From Nocardioides rotundus (GTDB lineage Bacteria > Actinomycetota > Actinomycetes > Propionibacteriales > Nocardioidaceae), in NCBI RefSeq assembly GCF_019931675.1, contig NZ_CP082922.1:1-64000 (forward strand): a DNA stretch of 64,000 bases, given 5' to 3'. How positions within the stretch are numbered: the first letter of the stretch is position 1; each line of letters opens with the position of its first letter. Below, in pieces: positions 36,100 through 44,811 of the stretch. Below the pieces are notes generated by a model that saw only the letters and a program-made list of their open reading frames with translations, ran no database searches and was not told the origin of the DNA. A program made the translations under genes and the position numbers.

Positions 36100-37697
36100 C
36101 CGCCCTGACCTCCGTTGCCGTTCCCGTTGCCCCCGCCGTTGCCCCCGCCGTTGCCGTTGCCGTTGCCGTTGCCGTTCCCGTTGCCGTTGCCGTTGCCGTT
36201 CCCACTGTCGTCGACCGGCGCGTCGTAGTAGGTCACCGCGACGCTGTCGCCCTCGACCAGTCCCTCGGTCGGCTCGATCGAGGCGACCGTGTCCTCGGTC
36301 GCGCTGCCGTCGTTGGGCACCGAGGTCGAGGAGGGCTCGAGGCCGAGGTCCTCCAGCTCCTGCTCGACGTCCTTCACGTCCCGCCCGAGGTAGTCGCCCG
36401 GGTCCAGGGTGATCGTCTCCGGCTCCTCGGAGGTCGGCGTCTCGGCCGGGGTGGACGGCGCGGGCTCGGTCGTCTCCTCGGGCGGCGTGCTGCTGGCGGT
36501 GTCCTCGGGGGAGGCGGTCGCGGTCGCGGTCTCGGTCACCGTCGTCGGCTCCGGGCTGGAGTCGTCGCCGGTCCGGCTGAGGAGCAGCCAGACCCCGAGG
36601 CCGAGCACCAGGAGCAGCAGCAGCCAGGGCAGCCAGGGCGGAAGTCCGCGGCGCCGCTCGTCGGAGTCGTCCCGGTCGTCGGCGGTGGAGGAGGCCCCCG
36701 GCTCCTCCTCGATCGCCGCGGTGCGCCGGGTGTCCCCCGATGCGGCGGTGTAGGCCGCACCGGCGGCGGCTCCGGCGAGCCCGGCACCGGCCGCGGGCAG
36801 GACCGCGGTGGCGCCGGCCGCGGTGTGCGGGTCGCGCAGCGCGGCGGCGAGCTCGCGGCCGTCGGCGTAGCGGTCGGCCGGGTCCTTGGCGAGCGCCGTA
36901 CGCACGACCGCGGCGAGGCCCTCGGGCACGTCCGCGGGCAGCTCGGGCACCGGGTCGCGCAGGTGGGCCAGCGCCGTGGTCACCGGCGAGTCGCCGCGGA
37001 AGGGAGGCTCCCCGGCCAGGCACTGGTAGGCGACCACGCCGAGGGAGTAGACGTCGGAGGCAGCGGCCGCGGTCTCTCCGCGGGCCTGCTCGGGGGAGAG
37101 GTACTGCGGGGTGCCCAGGACCTGGCCGGTCTCGGTGAGAGCCACCCCGTCGGCGGCCCGCGCGATGCCGAAGTCGGTGACCTTGATCCGCCGGTCCGGC
37201 GTCACGATCAGGTTGGCCGGCTTCACGTCCCGATGCACGATCCCCTGGGCGTGCGCGGCGCCGAGCGCGTCGGCGGCCTGTGCCAGCAGGTCCTGCGCGA
37301 CCTCGGGGTCCATCGGCGCCTGCGGGCGCAGCAACGCCGAGAGCGGCTGCCCGTCGACCAGCTCCATCACCAGGAACGGGCGCGGAGAGCCCTCCGCCGT
37401 GCCCTCGCCGAAGTCGTAGACGCCCGCGATCCCCGCGTGGGTGAGGGCCCCCGCGTGCCGGGCCTCGGACTCGAAGCGGGTGCGGAAGCGGGCGTCGTCG
37501 GCGTACTCGTGCTTGAGCAGCTTCACCGCGACCGCGCGGCCCAGGACCGTGTCGGTCGCCCGCCACACCTCGCCCATGCCCCCGGTGGCGATCCGGGAGT
37601 CCAGGCGGTAGCGGCGGGCGTCGTCGGCATACCGCTCCGGCGCGGGCATCGCCCGGGTCGGCTCGTCGGCGGGGCCGTCGGTGGGGCCGTCGCTCAC
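36096..37697 (-). CDS. pknA: Ser/Thr protein kinase PknA with one PASTA domain
   Basis: PknA regulates cell shape and division by phosphorylating wall proteins. The 533-residue product has a kinase domain with GGMGEVW, AVKLL, HRDVKPANLIV, DFGIARA and GTPQYLSPEQ. A juxtamembrane region, a membrane helix (LPWLLLLLVLGLGVWLLL), an acidic threonine linker, one PASTA domain (ITLDPGDYLGRDVKDVEQ) and a glycine-asparagine repeat tail follow. GTG 37697 overlaps the pbpA stop (GTGA). The tail is encoded by a hexanucleotide repeat. Mycobacterial PknA lacks PASTA, so this one is longer. Confidence 0.93.
   Translation of the reverse strand: MSDGPTDGPADEPTRAMPAPERYADDARRYRLDSRIATGGMGEVWRATDTVLGRAVAVKLLKHEYADDARFRTRFESEARHAGALTHAGIAGVYDFGEGTAEGSPRPFLVMELVDGQPLSALLRPQAPMDPEVAQDLLAQAADALGAAHAQGIVHRDVKPANLIVTPDRRIKVTDFGIARAADGVALTETGQVLGTPQYLSPEQARGETAAAASDVYSLGVVAYQCLAGEPPFRGDSPVTTALAHLRDPVPELPADVPEGLAAVVRTALAKDPADRYADGRELAAALRDPHTAAGATAVLPAAGAGLAGAAAGAAYTAASGDTRRTAAIEEEPGASSTADDRDDSDERRRGLPPWLPWLLLLLVLGLGVWLLLSRTGDDSSPEPTTVTETATATASPEDTASSTPPEETTEPAPSTPAETPTSEEPETITLDPGDYLGRDVKDVEQELEDLGLEPSSTSVPNDGSATEDTVASIEPTEGLVEGDSVAVTYYDAPVDDSGNGNGNGNGNGNGNGNGNGGGNGGGNGNGNGGQGG
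36150..36203 (-). repeat. Hexanucleotide repeat in the pknA 3' end
   Basis: Nine tandem copies of GTTGCC (two read GTTCCC) encode nine Asn-Gly pairs on the minus strand. The flanking 36111-36149 region has further degenerate copies. Copy-number change would keep the frame and alter the exported tail by two residues per unit. Confidence 0.92.
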
Positions 37698-39160
37698 CGC
37701 TGGATCACCGCCTCCATGATCGCCTTGGCGACGGGGCCGCCCAGCTGCCCGCCGGCGATGTCGTCGGGGGGTACGTCGGCCTTCTGGATCATCACCGCGA
37801 CCGCGACCTGCGGGTCGTCGGCCGGGGCGAAGGAGACGAACCAGGCGTAGTTGGAGCAGTCGTCGCAGTTCTCCGCCGTACCGGTCTTGCCGGCCACCCG
37901 CACGCCCGGGATCGCCGCCGGCGACGCGGTGCCGCTGTCGACCGTGCTGACCAGGATGTCGGTCAGGGTGTCCGCGGTCTCGGGGCTGACCGCCTCCGAC
38001 AGCGTCGTGTCGTCGGTCTTGTCGATCACCTCGAGGTCGGGTGAGACCACCTCGTCGACCAGGTAGGGCTGCTTGACCACGCCGTCGTTGGCGACGCCCG
38101 CGACCACCATGGCCATCTGCAGGGGGGTCGCGGCGACGTTGAACTGCCCGATGCCGGTGAGCGCGGTCTGCGGCCGGTCCGCGTCGGTGGGGTAGACCGA
38201 CTCCGCCAGCCGCGGCAGGTCGTCGAACCAGTCGTTGGAGTTGAAGCCGAACTTCTCCGCCTGCGCGGCCATCGCGTCGTTGCCCAGCTCGTCGGCCAGC
38301 GCGAGGAAGGTGGTGTTGCAGGACTGCTCCAGCGCCTGGCGCAGCGGGATCCGCCCGCTGCCGCAGGAGCGGCCGCCGTTGTCGATCACGCTGCTGGACA
38401 GCGGGAGCTGGTACGTCGACCCACCGGGGACGAGGGCCTCGGCCCCCTCGTAGTTCCCCGACTCCAGCGCGGCCGCGGCGGTCACGATCTTGAAGGTCGA
38501 GCCGGGAGGCAGGCGGGTCTGGGTCGCCCGGTTGAGCATCGGCTGGGACTCGTTGGACTCCAGCTGGCCGTAGGCGCGCTGGACCTTCGCGTAGTCGTGC
38601 GAGGCCAGCCGGTTGGGGTCGTAGCTGGGCAGCGACACCATCGCCAGCACCCGGCCGGTCGCGGGCTCGAGCGCGACGGCGCTGGCCTCGACGTTCGGGC
38701 CGAAGCGGGAGATCAGCGCGTCGTAGGCGGCGGTCTGGGCCTTCGGGTCCAGGGTCAGGTTGATCCGGCCGCCCTTGGGCTGGGAGCCGTTGAGCAGGTC
38801 CACCAGGCGCGTGGTGAACAGCCGGGGGTCCTCACCGGAGAGCACCTCGTTCTGGGTGCGCTCCAGCCCGGTGGTGCTGTCGAAGGAGAAGTAGCCGGTG
38901 ACGGGGGCGTACTTGAACGGCTGGGGGTAGGTCCGCTGGAACTCGTACTCGTCGCCCGAGGGCACGCTGCGCGCGACCGCGTCCTGGCCCACCACGATCG
39001 AGCCGCGCTCCCGGGAGAACGCCGCGTCGAGGACCCGGCGGTTGCGCGGGTCGTCGTTGAGCCCGGACGCGCGGACGTACTGCAGCACCGTCGCGTTGAG
39101 CATGAGCGCCAGGAACAGCAGCATGCAGAAGATCGAGATCGTGCGGATCGGCTTGTTCAC
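37694..39160 (-). CDS. pbpA: Penicillin-binding protein PbpA (class B transpeptidase)
   Basis: PbpA crosslinks peptidoglycan during growth and septation. The 488-residue product has an N-terminal membrane anchor (ISIFCMLLFLALMLNATVLQ), a dimerisation domain and a transpeptidase domain with STFK (PPGSTFKIV), SCN (EQSCNTTF) and KTG (GKTGTAE). GTG 39160 overlaps the rodA stop and its own stop overlaps the pknA start, so it is tightly coupled in the operon. It matches mycobacterial PbpA rather than FtsI. Confidence 0.95.
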   Translation of the reverse strand: MNKPIRTISIFCMLLFLALMLNATVLQYVRASGLNDDPRNRRVLDAAFSRERGSIVVGQDAVARSVPSGDEYEFQRTYPQPFKYAPVTGYFSFDSTTGLERTQNEVLSGEDPRLFTTRLVDLLNGSQPKGGRINLTLDPKAQTAAYDALISRFGPNVEASAVALEPATGRVLAMVSLPSYDPNRLASHDYAKVQRAYGQLESNESQPMLNRATQTRLPPGSTFKIVTAAAALESGNYEGAEALVPGGSTYQLPLSSSVIDNGGRSCGSGRIPLRQALEQSCNTTFLALADELGNDAMAAQAEKFGFNSNDWFDDLPRLAESVYPTDADRPQTALTGIGQFNVAATPLQMAMVVAGVANDGVVKQPYLVDEVVSPDLEVIDKTDDTTLSEAVSPETADTLTDILVSTVDSGTASPAAIPGVRVAGKTGTAENCDDCSNYAWFVSFAPADDPQVAVAVMIQKADVPPDDIAGGQLGGPVAKAIMEAVIQR

Positions 39161-40557
39161 CGGGTCCTCACCACCTGGGTGTCCTCGGAGTCGGGGGAGC
39201 CGGAGTCGTCCAGCAGCGGGGGTGGGCGCCGGGCCTGGTCGGAGATCCGCAGGATCAGCCCGATGATCGCCCAGTTGGCGACCAGCGAGGAGCCGCCGTA
39301 CGACAAGAACGGGGTGGTGAGGCCGGTGAGCGGGATCAGCCCGGTGACGCCGCCGATCACCACGAAGACCTGGATCGCGATGACCGCGCCGAGGCCCGCC
39401 GCGATCAGCTTGCCGAAGGCGTCGCGGCAGATCAGCGCCGCCCGCAGCGCGCGCTCGACGATCAGGCCGTAGCAGAGCACCACCGCGATGACCGCGGTGA
39501 GGCCGAGCTCCTCGCCGATCGCCGCGACGATGAAGTCGGACTCGGCGTAGGGGATCCGGCACGGGTCGCCGCTGCCGAAGCCACGCCCGATGAGACCGCC
39601 CCAGGCCATGCCGAAGAGGCCCTCGACGTTCTGGTAGCTGTCCGGCGAGCCGTTGTAGTACTTCAGCGGGTCCAGCCACACCTCGACCCGGCTCTGCACG
39701 TGGGTGAACAGCTGCCACCCGGCGAAGGCGCCGAGCGCGAAGAGGCTGCCGCCGACCACCAGCCAGCCCGGCCGCTCGGTGGCGATGTAGAGCATGATGA
39801 GGAACAGGCCGAAGAACAGCAGCGAGGAGCCCAGGTCGCGCTGGAAGACCAGGATCATCAGGCTGACCGCCCACATGACCAGGATCGGCCCGAGGTCGCG
39901 TCCGCGGGGCAGGTCGATGAACAGGAACCGGCGGCCGGCCAGCGCCAGCGCGTCGCGGTAGCGGACCAGGTAGCCGGCGAACGCGATCACCAGGAGCACC
40001 TTGGCGACCTCGCCGGGCTGGAAGCTGAACGGCCCGACGCCGATCCAGATCCGCGCGCCGTTGATCGTCTTGCCCAGCCCCGGCACGAGGGGGAGCAGGA
40101 GCAGCACGATCGCGCCCAGGCCGACGGTGTAGGTGAAGCGCTGCAGGACGCGGTAGTCGCGCAGCACCACCAGGGTGCCGGCGAACAGCAGCACCCCCAG
40201 CGTCATCCAGATCAGCTGCTGGCGGGCGAAGTTGCCGTTGTCCTGGCAGAACGCGGTGGTGCCCAGGTCGAGCCGGTGGATCACCGCGAGGCCGAGGCCG
40301 TTGAGGGCGGCGACCACGGGGAGGAGGACGGGATCGGCGTACGGCGCCACCAGGCGCACCACGATGTGCGCGCCGAGGATGAGGCCGACCAGCCAGCCGG
40401 CGTACCCGACGATGTCGGCCGGGACCGTGCCCTCCATGCCGACGCCGACGGCGGCGTAGGCGCCGATCCCCACCGCGAGGGCGAGGATCAGCAGGAAGAG
40501 CTCGGCGCCGCCGCGGCGGCGGTGGACGAAGCCGGTGAGTCCGGAGCCCTGGCTCAT
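39157..40557 (-). CDS. rodA: FtsW/RodA/SpoVE family peptidoglycan polymerase
   Basis: SEDS proteins polymerise glycan strands with a class B PBP partner, here PbpA. The 466-residue product has about ten to twelve membrane helices, the family signature TTPFLSYGGSSLVANWAIIG and the conserved QPGEVAKVLLVI and RDLGSSLLFFG segments. The family Asp in the long external loop lies near NVEGLFGMAWGGL. ATG 40557 overlaps the pstP stop (ATGA). A short charged tail is cytoplasmic. Position between pstP and pbpA matches the actinobacterial rodA, not ftsW. Confidence 0.95.
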   Translation of the reverse strand: MSQGSGLTGFVHRRRGGAELFLLILALAVGIGAYAAVGVGMEGTVPADIVGYAGWLVGLILGAHIVVRLVAPYADPVLLPVVAALNGLGLAVIHRLDLGTTAFCQDNGNFARQQLIWMTLGVLLFAGTLVVLRDYRVLQRFTYTVGLGAIVLLLLPLVPGLGKTINGARIWIGVGPFSFQPGEVAKVLLVIAFAGYLVRYRDALALAGRRFLFIDLPRGRDLGPILVMWAVSLMILVFQRDLGSSLLFFGLFLIMLYIATERPGWLVVGGSLFALGAFAGWQLFTHVQSRVEVWLDPLKYYNGSPDSYQNVEGLFGMAWGGLIGRGFGSGDPCRIPYAESDFIVAAIGEELGLTAVIAVVLCYGLIVERALRAALICRDAFGKLIAAGLGAVIAIQVFVVIGGVTGLIPLTGLTTPFLSYGGSSLVANWAIIGLILRISDQARRPPPLLDDSGSPDSEDTQVVRTR

Positions 40558-41837
40558 GGCGCCCCCGAGCCGTCGGCCCCGTCGGCCCTGTCGGCCCCGT
40601 CGTAGAGGTTCTGCACGACCCGCTCGGCGTCGGTGAGGCTGGTGACGTCGATGCCGTTGGTGACCGCGCTCCGGTCGACGCTGGAGAGGTCGTCCACCGA
40701 CACGTTGGTCGTGCGGTAGGGCTCGGAGAGCTCGAACCCCGCAACGCTGCTCTGCAGGCCGCGGTAGATCGCCACGCTGCCGTTGTAGTCGCTGACGTAG
40801 TACTGCTGGTTGGCCCACCAGCGGCCGAAGCCGAGCGCCATCAGCGCGATGCCCGCGACGAGCAGCGCGACCAGGAGCCGGCGCAGCCAGAGGAAGCGCG
40901 GCTGCTGACGAGGTGCGTAGCGGGCCTCCTCCGGGTCGATCGGGTCCGAGACGACCGCGTCGCCGGCCTCGGGTGGGATGTCGGCGGGCACCGGCTCGAG
41001 CTCGCCGGTGTCGCGGTGCCGGAAGATGCCGTGCCGGGAGGGAGTACGGCGGGGCAGCTCGGCCGCGGCGCCCACCAGCAGCGGCGTCAGGTCGGGGGAG
41101 AGCTCGTGGGACTCGTCGACCACGTCGGCCACCACGGCGGTGACGTTGTCGGTGGAGCCCGCGTCGATCGCGGCACGCACCAGCTCGACCGCGGCGAAGT
41201 CGGGGGTGCCGGTCCCGAGGACCTCGGCGAGCTGGTCGTTGGTGAGCGAGCCGCTTGCGCCGTCGGAGCAGACCAGGATCCGGTCGCCGGGCGCCGCGGG
41301 CACGATGAAGAGGTCGGGCTCGAGGTCGGAGCTGCCGTCCAGCGCCCGCAGGATCAGGTTGCGGTGCGGGTGCGTGCGCGCCTCGTCCTCGGTGATCCGC
41401 CCCTCGTCGATCAGGCTCTGCACGAAGGTGTGGTCGGTGGTGAGCTGGGAGAGCGTGCCGTCGCGGAGCAGGTAGGCGCGGGAGTCGCCGACATGCCCGA
41501 CGGCCAGCTGCTCGCCGTCGAAGAGGATCACCGAGGCGGTGGTCGACGTCCCGGCCAGCGCGGGGTCCTCCTCGACCAGCTCGGCGATCCGGTCCTGCGC
41601 GCGCAGCAGGGAGCCCGCGATCAGGCCGAGCAGGTCGCGCTCGCTGTGCACCCCCGGGTCGTCGTCGATCCGCCGGATCTCGCCGATCGCGGTCGCCGAG
41701 GCGATGTCGCCGCGCGCGGCGCCGCCGACGCCGTCGCACACGGTGAGCAGCCAGGGCCCGGCATAGCCGGAGTCCTGGTTGTTCTTCCGCACCCTGCCGA
41801 CGTCGCTCAGGGCGGAGTAGTCCAGGCGCAGGCTCAC
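40554..41837 (-). CDS. pstP: PP2C-type Ser/Thr phosphatase PstP
   Basis: PstP reverses phosphorylation by PknA and PknB and acts on wall and division proteins. The 427-residue product has the PP2C metal-binding motifs NNQD, VCDGVGG, GHVGDSRAYL and SDGASG, with the later STDNVTAVV. A linker, a membrane helix (LLVALLVAGIALMALGF) and an external roughly 100-residue domain follow. GTG 41837 overlaps the fhaB stop by 4 bp. It is the only visible phosphatase in the operon. Confidence 0.95.
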   Translation of the reverse strand: MSLRLDYSALSDVGRVRKNNQDSGYAGPWLLTVCDGVGGAARGDIASATAIGEIRRIDDDPGVHSERDLLGLIAGSLLRAQDRIAELVEEDPALAGTSTTASVILFDGEQLAVGHVGDSRAYLLRDGTLSQLTTDHTFVQSLIDEGRITEDEARTHPHRNLILRALDGSSDLEPDLFIVPAAPGDRILVCSDGASGSLTNDQLAEVLGTGTPDFAAVELVRAAIDAGSTDNVTAVVADVVDESHELSPDLTPLLVGAAAELPRRTPSRHGIFRHRDTGELEPVPADIPPEAGDAVVSDPIDPEEARYAPRQQPRFLWLRRLLVALLVAGIALMALGFGRWWANQQYYVSDYNGSVAIYRGLQSSVAGFELSEPYRTTNVSVDDLSSVDRSAVTNGIDVTSLTDAERVVQNLYDGADRADGADGSGAP

Positions 41838-42307
41838 TTGCGCAGCTCCAGGATCGTCTTGCCGATGCGGACCTGGGTGCCGGTCTGCAGGGGCGTCGCC
41901 TGGGTGATCCGGGCGCTGCCGACGTAGGTGCCGTTGGTGGAGCCGAGGTCCTCGACGTACCACTGCTCGCCGTCGCTGGCGACCCGCGCGTGCCGGGTGG
42001 AGACGTAGTCGTCGTCCAACCTGATCGCGGCGTCCGAGCCGCGGCCGATGAGCAGCGGCGCCTCCTGCAGCGGCGCGGACTCACCGGCGTTGGCGCCCTC
42101 GACGACCAGCAGCTTGGTGGGCGCGCCGCGGCGCTTCGGCGGCGGCTTGTTGCGGCCCCGCGGCGTCGGCTGGGCGTTGGGCCGGGCGCCCTCGGGGACC
42201 CGCGCGCCGAACATGTCCGAGCGGATCACCGAGAGCGCGGAGAGCACGAAGATCCACAGGATCGCCAGGTAGGCGAGGCGGATCAGGAAGAGGGTCAGCT
42301 CGCTCAC
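41834..42307 (-). CDS. fhaB: FHA-domain protein FhaB (FipA-like)
   Basis: FHA domains bind phosphothreonine; FhaB/FipA is a kinase substrate linking signalling to FtsZ-FtsQ complexes. The 157-residue product has an N-terminal membrane helix (LFLIRLAYLAILWIFVLSAL), a basic linker and a C-terminal FHA domain with LLIGRGSDAAIRLDD, STRHARV and DLGSTNGTYV. GTG 42307 overlaps the fhaA stop (GTGA). The order fhaA-fhaB-pstP is the usual one. Confidence 0.94.
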   Translation of the reverse strand: MSELTLFLIRLAYLAILWIFVLSALSVIRSDMFGARVPEGARPNAQPTPRGRNKPPPKRRGAPTKLLVVEGANAGESAPLQEAPLLIGRGSDAAIRLDDDYVSTRHARVASDGEQWYVEDLGSTNGTYVGSARITQATPLQTGTQVRIGKTILELRK

Positions 42308-42999
42308 CGGGCCTCCTCCAGCCGGACGGACATCGAGGTGTTGCCGATCCTCACCGTCGACCCGGTGCGCAGGTCGGCCTGCTGCACCCGCTGCCCGTCC
42401 ACGGTCATGCCGTTGGTCGAGCCGAGGTCGCGCACGGAGAGCACCGACCCGTTGAGGGTGAACCGGACGTGCCGGCGGCTGACCCCTGGATCGCTGATCC
42501 GCAGGTCGGCGTCGGTGCCGCGGCCCACGACCAGGCCGCCGGGGCCGATGGAGTGGCGCGAGCCGTTCACCTCGACGAAGGCCCGCGCGGCGCGCCGTAC
42601 CTGCGTGTCCTCCGGGCGGCCCTGCACGCCGGCGCGGGCGCGCGAGGTGACGCGGAAGCGGCCGGTGGTGAGGTCCTCGGACTCCTCGAAGGCGATCGAG
42701 ACGGGGCCGGGGAAGACGTAGGCCTGCGCCTCGGCGTGCTCGCGCAGCTGCTCGGTGAGCTCGCGGGCCAGCGTGGAGTCGTAGGGGGCGAGCCGCTCCA
42801 GGTCGCTCGTGGACAGCTCGACGTGGAAGTCGTTGGGCGCCAGCCGGCGGTCGCGGCTGAGGATCTGGGTGTTGTTGTCGACCTCGCGCTGCAGGGCGGC
42901 GGAGATCTCGACCGGCTGCACGGCGCTGCGGAACGCGCGCGCGAACACGCCGGAGATCATGTTCTCCAGCTTGCGCTCGAAGTTCTGCAGTCCACCCAC
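42304..42999 (-). CDS. fhaA: DUF3662 and FHA domain protein FhaA
   Basis: FhaA binds the pseudokinase-domain lipid II flippase MurJ/MviN after PknB phosphorylation, regulating wall synthesis. The 231-residue product has an N-terminal DUF3662 domain (LQNFERKLENMISGVFARAF, residues about 1-115) and a C-terminal FHA domain with VVGRGTDADLRIS, SRRHVRF and DLGSTNGMTV. The proline-rich middle of longer homologs is short here. GTG 42999 is chosen because AAGGATC lies upstream and the family starts this way; the longer frame is unlikely. It is first in the eight-gene operon. Confidence 0.93.
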   Translation of the reverse strand: MGGLQNFERKLENMISGVFARAFRSAVQPVEISAALQREVDNNTQILSRDRRLAPNDFHVELSTSDLERLAPYDSTLARELTEQLREHAEAQAYVFPGPVSIAFEESEDLTTGRFRVTSRARAGVQGRPEDTQVRRAARAFVEVNGSRHSIGPGGLVVGRGTDADLRISDPGVSRRHVRFTLNGSVLSVRDLGSTNGMTVDGQRVQQADLRTGSTVRIGNTSMSVRLEEAR

Positions 43000-43129
43000 G
43001 GGCGTTGAGATCCTTGATGTCGAGGGGTCGTGCCCGGCCGCTCGCCTGGGCCCGGGCACGGGGGGTCGTGGCGATGGTATCGGCCGGCACCCATGGAGTT
43101 CGGGACGCATCGCGGGCTAGCGTGGACGC

Positions 43130-43534
43130 ATGCCCACGCTGCCGTTCCCCGACGACGTCCGCGCCAAGCTCGAGGCGCCGAACCCGTGCACCATCACCAC
43201 GCTGCGCTCCGACGGCGCGCCGGTGTCGGTCGCGACGTGGTACCTCCTGCTCGACGACGGCCGGATCATGGTCAACATGGACGCCACCCGCAAGCGCCTG
43301 GAGCACCTGCGGCGCGATCCGCGGGTGGCCCTGACGATCCTGGACGCGAACGACTGGTACACGCACATCTCGATCATCGGCCGGGTCGTGGAGATGTACG
43401 ACGACCCCGAGCTCGCCGACATCGACCGACTCGCCCGGCAGTACGGCCGCGACGAGTACCCCGACCGCACCTCGCCCCGCGTCACCGCGATCATCGAGGT
43501 CGAGCGCTGGCACGGCTGGGGCGCCGCCCGCTGA
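43130..43534 (+). CDS. PPOX-class F420/FMN-dependent oxidoreductase
   Basis: This is a 134-residue split-barrel flavin or F420-binding protein. It has the family layout with CTITTLRSDGAPVSVATWYLL, NMDATRKRLEHLRRDPRVAL, a segment WYTHISIIGRVVE and IIEVERWHGWG at the end. Such enzymes reduce diverse ketones, quinones or heterocycles with F420H2, or act as sensor-like binders. ATG 43130 is used with a weak site. It stands alone, divergent from fhaA, so its substrate is unknown. Repeat family D lies right after it. Confidence 0.88.
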   Translation: MPTLPFPDDVRAKLEAPNPCTITTLRSDGAPVSVATWYLLLDDGRIMVNMDATRKRLEHLRRDPRVALTILDANDWYTHISIIGRVVEMYDDPELADIDRLARQYGRDEYPDRTSPRVTAIIEVERWHGWGAAR

Positions 43535-43556
43535 CCCCCATCCCCGGCCCGCCCGG

Positions 43557-43609
43557 GACGTCATACGTTCCGGGGAAGGGGTTCTCCACTCCGGATGACG
43601 TTGTGGCGG
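43557..43609. repeat. Dispersed repeat family D, copy 1
   Basis: This 53-bp element has the ends GACGTCATACG and CCGGATGACG with GTTGTGGCGG behind, giving a partial inverted repeat (CGTCAT/ATGACG). A 53-bp relative with most positions conserved lies at 63678-63730. Confidence 0.8.
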
Positions 43610-43682
43610 GGCGTCGTACGGCGTCGTCGGCCGGCTGATTTGGGGCAGTCCGGGCCGCTGGGATAGCCTGAGCCCGCTTCAC

Positions 43683-43766
43683 GCGCGAGTGGCGGAATAG
43701 GCAGACGCGCACGGTTCAGGTCCGTGTGTCCGAGAGGACGTGGGGGTTCAACTCCCCCCTCGCGCA
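43683..43766 (+). tRNA. tRNA-Leu (CAG)
   Basis: The acceptor GCGCGAG (43683-43689) pairs with CTCGCGC (43759-43765). The anticodon CAG is at 43717-43719 in the loop of CACGGTTCAGGTCCGTG. A long variable arm (around 43727-43742) marks it as class II. The adenine discriminator is at 43766 and CCA is not encoded. Confidence 0.97.
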
Positions 43767-43771
43767 CCGCA

Positions 43772-43806
43772 GACGAGGCCCCGGGTCGATGACCCGGGGC
43801 CTCGTC
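43772..43806 (+). terminator. Terminator hairpin after tRNA-Leu
   Basis: GACGAGGCCCCGGGTC (43772-43787) pairs perfectly over 16 bp with 43791-43806 around a 3-base loop. It lacks a U tract. Confidence 0.85.
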
Positions 43807-43835
43807 CGTTCCCCATCGCTGGATCGAGCCCGTCG

Positions 43836-43866
43836 TTCGGTGGTCGAGCTTGTCGAGACCACCTCA
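43836..43866 (-). repeat. Palindromic repeat family A, reverse copy
   Basis: Read on the minus strand this is TGAGGTGGTCTCGACAAGC followed by CTCGACCACCGAA, matching the copy at 26362. It lies between the tRNA-Leu terminator and the next gene. Confidence 0.85.
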
Positions 43867-43896
43867 TCGAACGCCCGGGCCTGACACGCTGGGCGC

Positions 43897-44772
43897 ATGG
43901 CCTACCGCTACTCCAACCTGATGTCGGCGGTGCACGACGCGCACTCGCCGCTGCGGGAGTACCTCGACGAGCGGTTCCCGCACGTCCGCCCGCTGCAGGC
44001 GGACTTCCGGAAGCGGAGCGGCGAGCTGCTGGTCGAGGGCGGTCGGGCCGATCCGGCGATGGTGGGTACGGCGTTCGACCTGCAGGTCCGCTTCCTGCTC
44101 GACCCCAGCGTGCCGCCGGAGATCGCCGTACTCGGCTTCGCCGGGCGACCGGACCGGGTCGAGGTGGTGACCCGGGTGATGATCCGGGCCCGCGACGCCG
44201 CCCGGGGAGGAGCGGACCAGGAGACGCTGGGCCGCGCGTGCTGGGCGCTCGCGCTGTGCACCGATGTGTACCGCAAGGGGCTGCGGCGCGGCTCCGCGGT
44301 CGGCCGGCTGATCGACGCCGGCCGGTTCACGCCCGAGACGCTGATGTCGCTCGCGCCCGCCGACGCGCTCCGCCAGCTCGAGCAGTTGCGCGACGTTGCG
44401 GCCACCGCCCTGCTGCCGCACGTCCGCCGCCCCGTGCACCTCGGCCCGACCTTCGACGCCTCGCGGCTCTGCGCCGCGGATGCCGACCTGATCGCCGGCG
44501 GCGTGCTGGTCGACATCAAGACCCGGCTCGGCCCGAAGGACGACGCCGGGCGACGCCACGACCGGCTGACCCGCACCGACATCCAGCAGTTGCTCGGCTA
44601 CGTCCTCTTCGACACCTCCGACGCCTACGCGATCCGCGCGATCGGGATCTACTCCGCGAGGTACGGCGCCCTGGTCACCTGGCCGCTCGACGACGCGCTC
44701 CGCACGCTCGCCGGCGAGCCGGTCGACCTCCGTGCGGCGCGCGAACACGTGTGGCGCCTGCTCGGCGGCTGA
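43897..44772 (+). CDS. Putative PD-(D/E)XK nuclease-like protein
   Basis: I do not recognise a named family, but the C-terminal part shows a nuclease-like pattern: CAADADLIAGGVLVDIKTRLG (Asp followed by D-I-K), then TDIQQLLGYVLFDTSDAY, as in PD-(D/E)XK enzymes. The 291-residue protein is soluble, with a largely helical N-terminal half. ATG 43897 is the first start. It stands alone between repeat A and DUF3817. Nuclease activity is inference from the pattern only. Confidence 0.72.
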   Translation: MAYRYSNLMSAVHDAHSPLREYLDERFPHVRPLQADFRKRSGELLVEGGRADPAMVGTAFDLQVRFLLDPSVPPEIAVLGFAGRPDRVEVVTRVMIRARDAARGGADQETLGRACWALALCTDVYRKGLRRGSAVGRLIDAGRFTPETLMSLAPADALRQLEQLRDVAATALLPHVRRPVHLGPTFDASRLCAADADLIAGGVLVDIKTRLGPKDDAGRRHDRLTRTDIQQLLGYVLFDTSDAYAIRAIGIYSARYGALVTWPLDDALRTLAGEPVDLRAAREHVWRLLGG

Positions 44773-44811
44773 GATTCCTGGCAGCGCCCACCCGTCGGGG
44801 AGGATGCGGAC

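Noticed and set aside
34419..37566. Long open frames overlapping pknA and pknB in other frames
   Set aside because: The frames lack any motif and overlap well-supported kinases; their composition is that of off-frame high-GC DNA.
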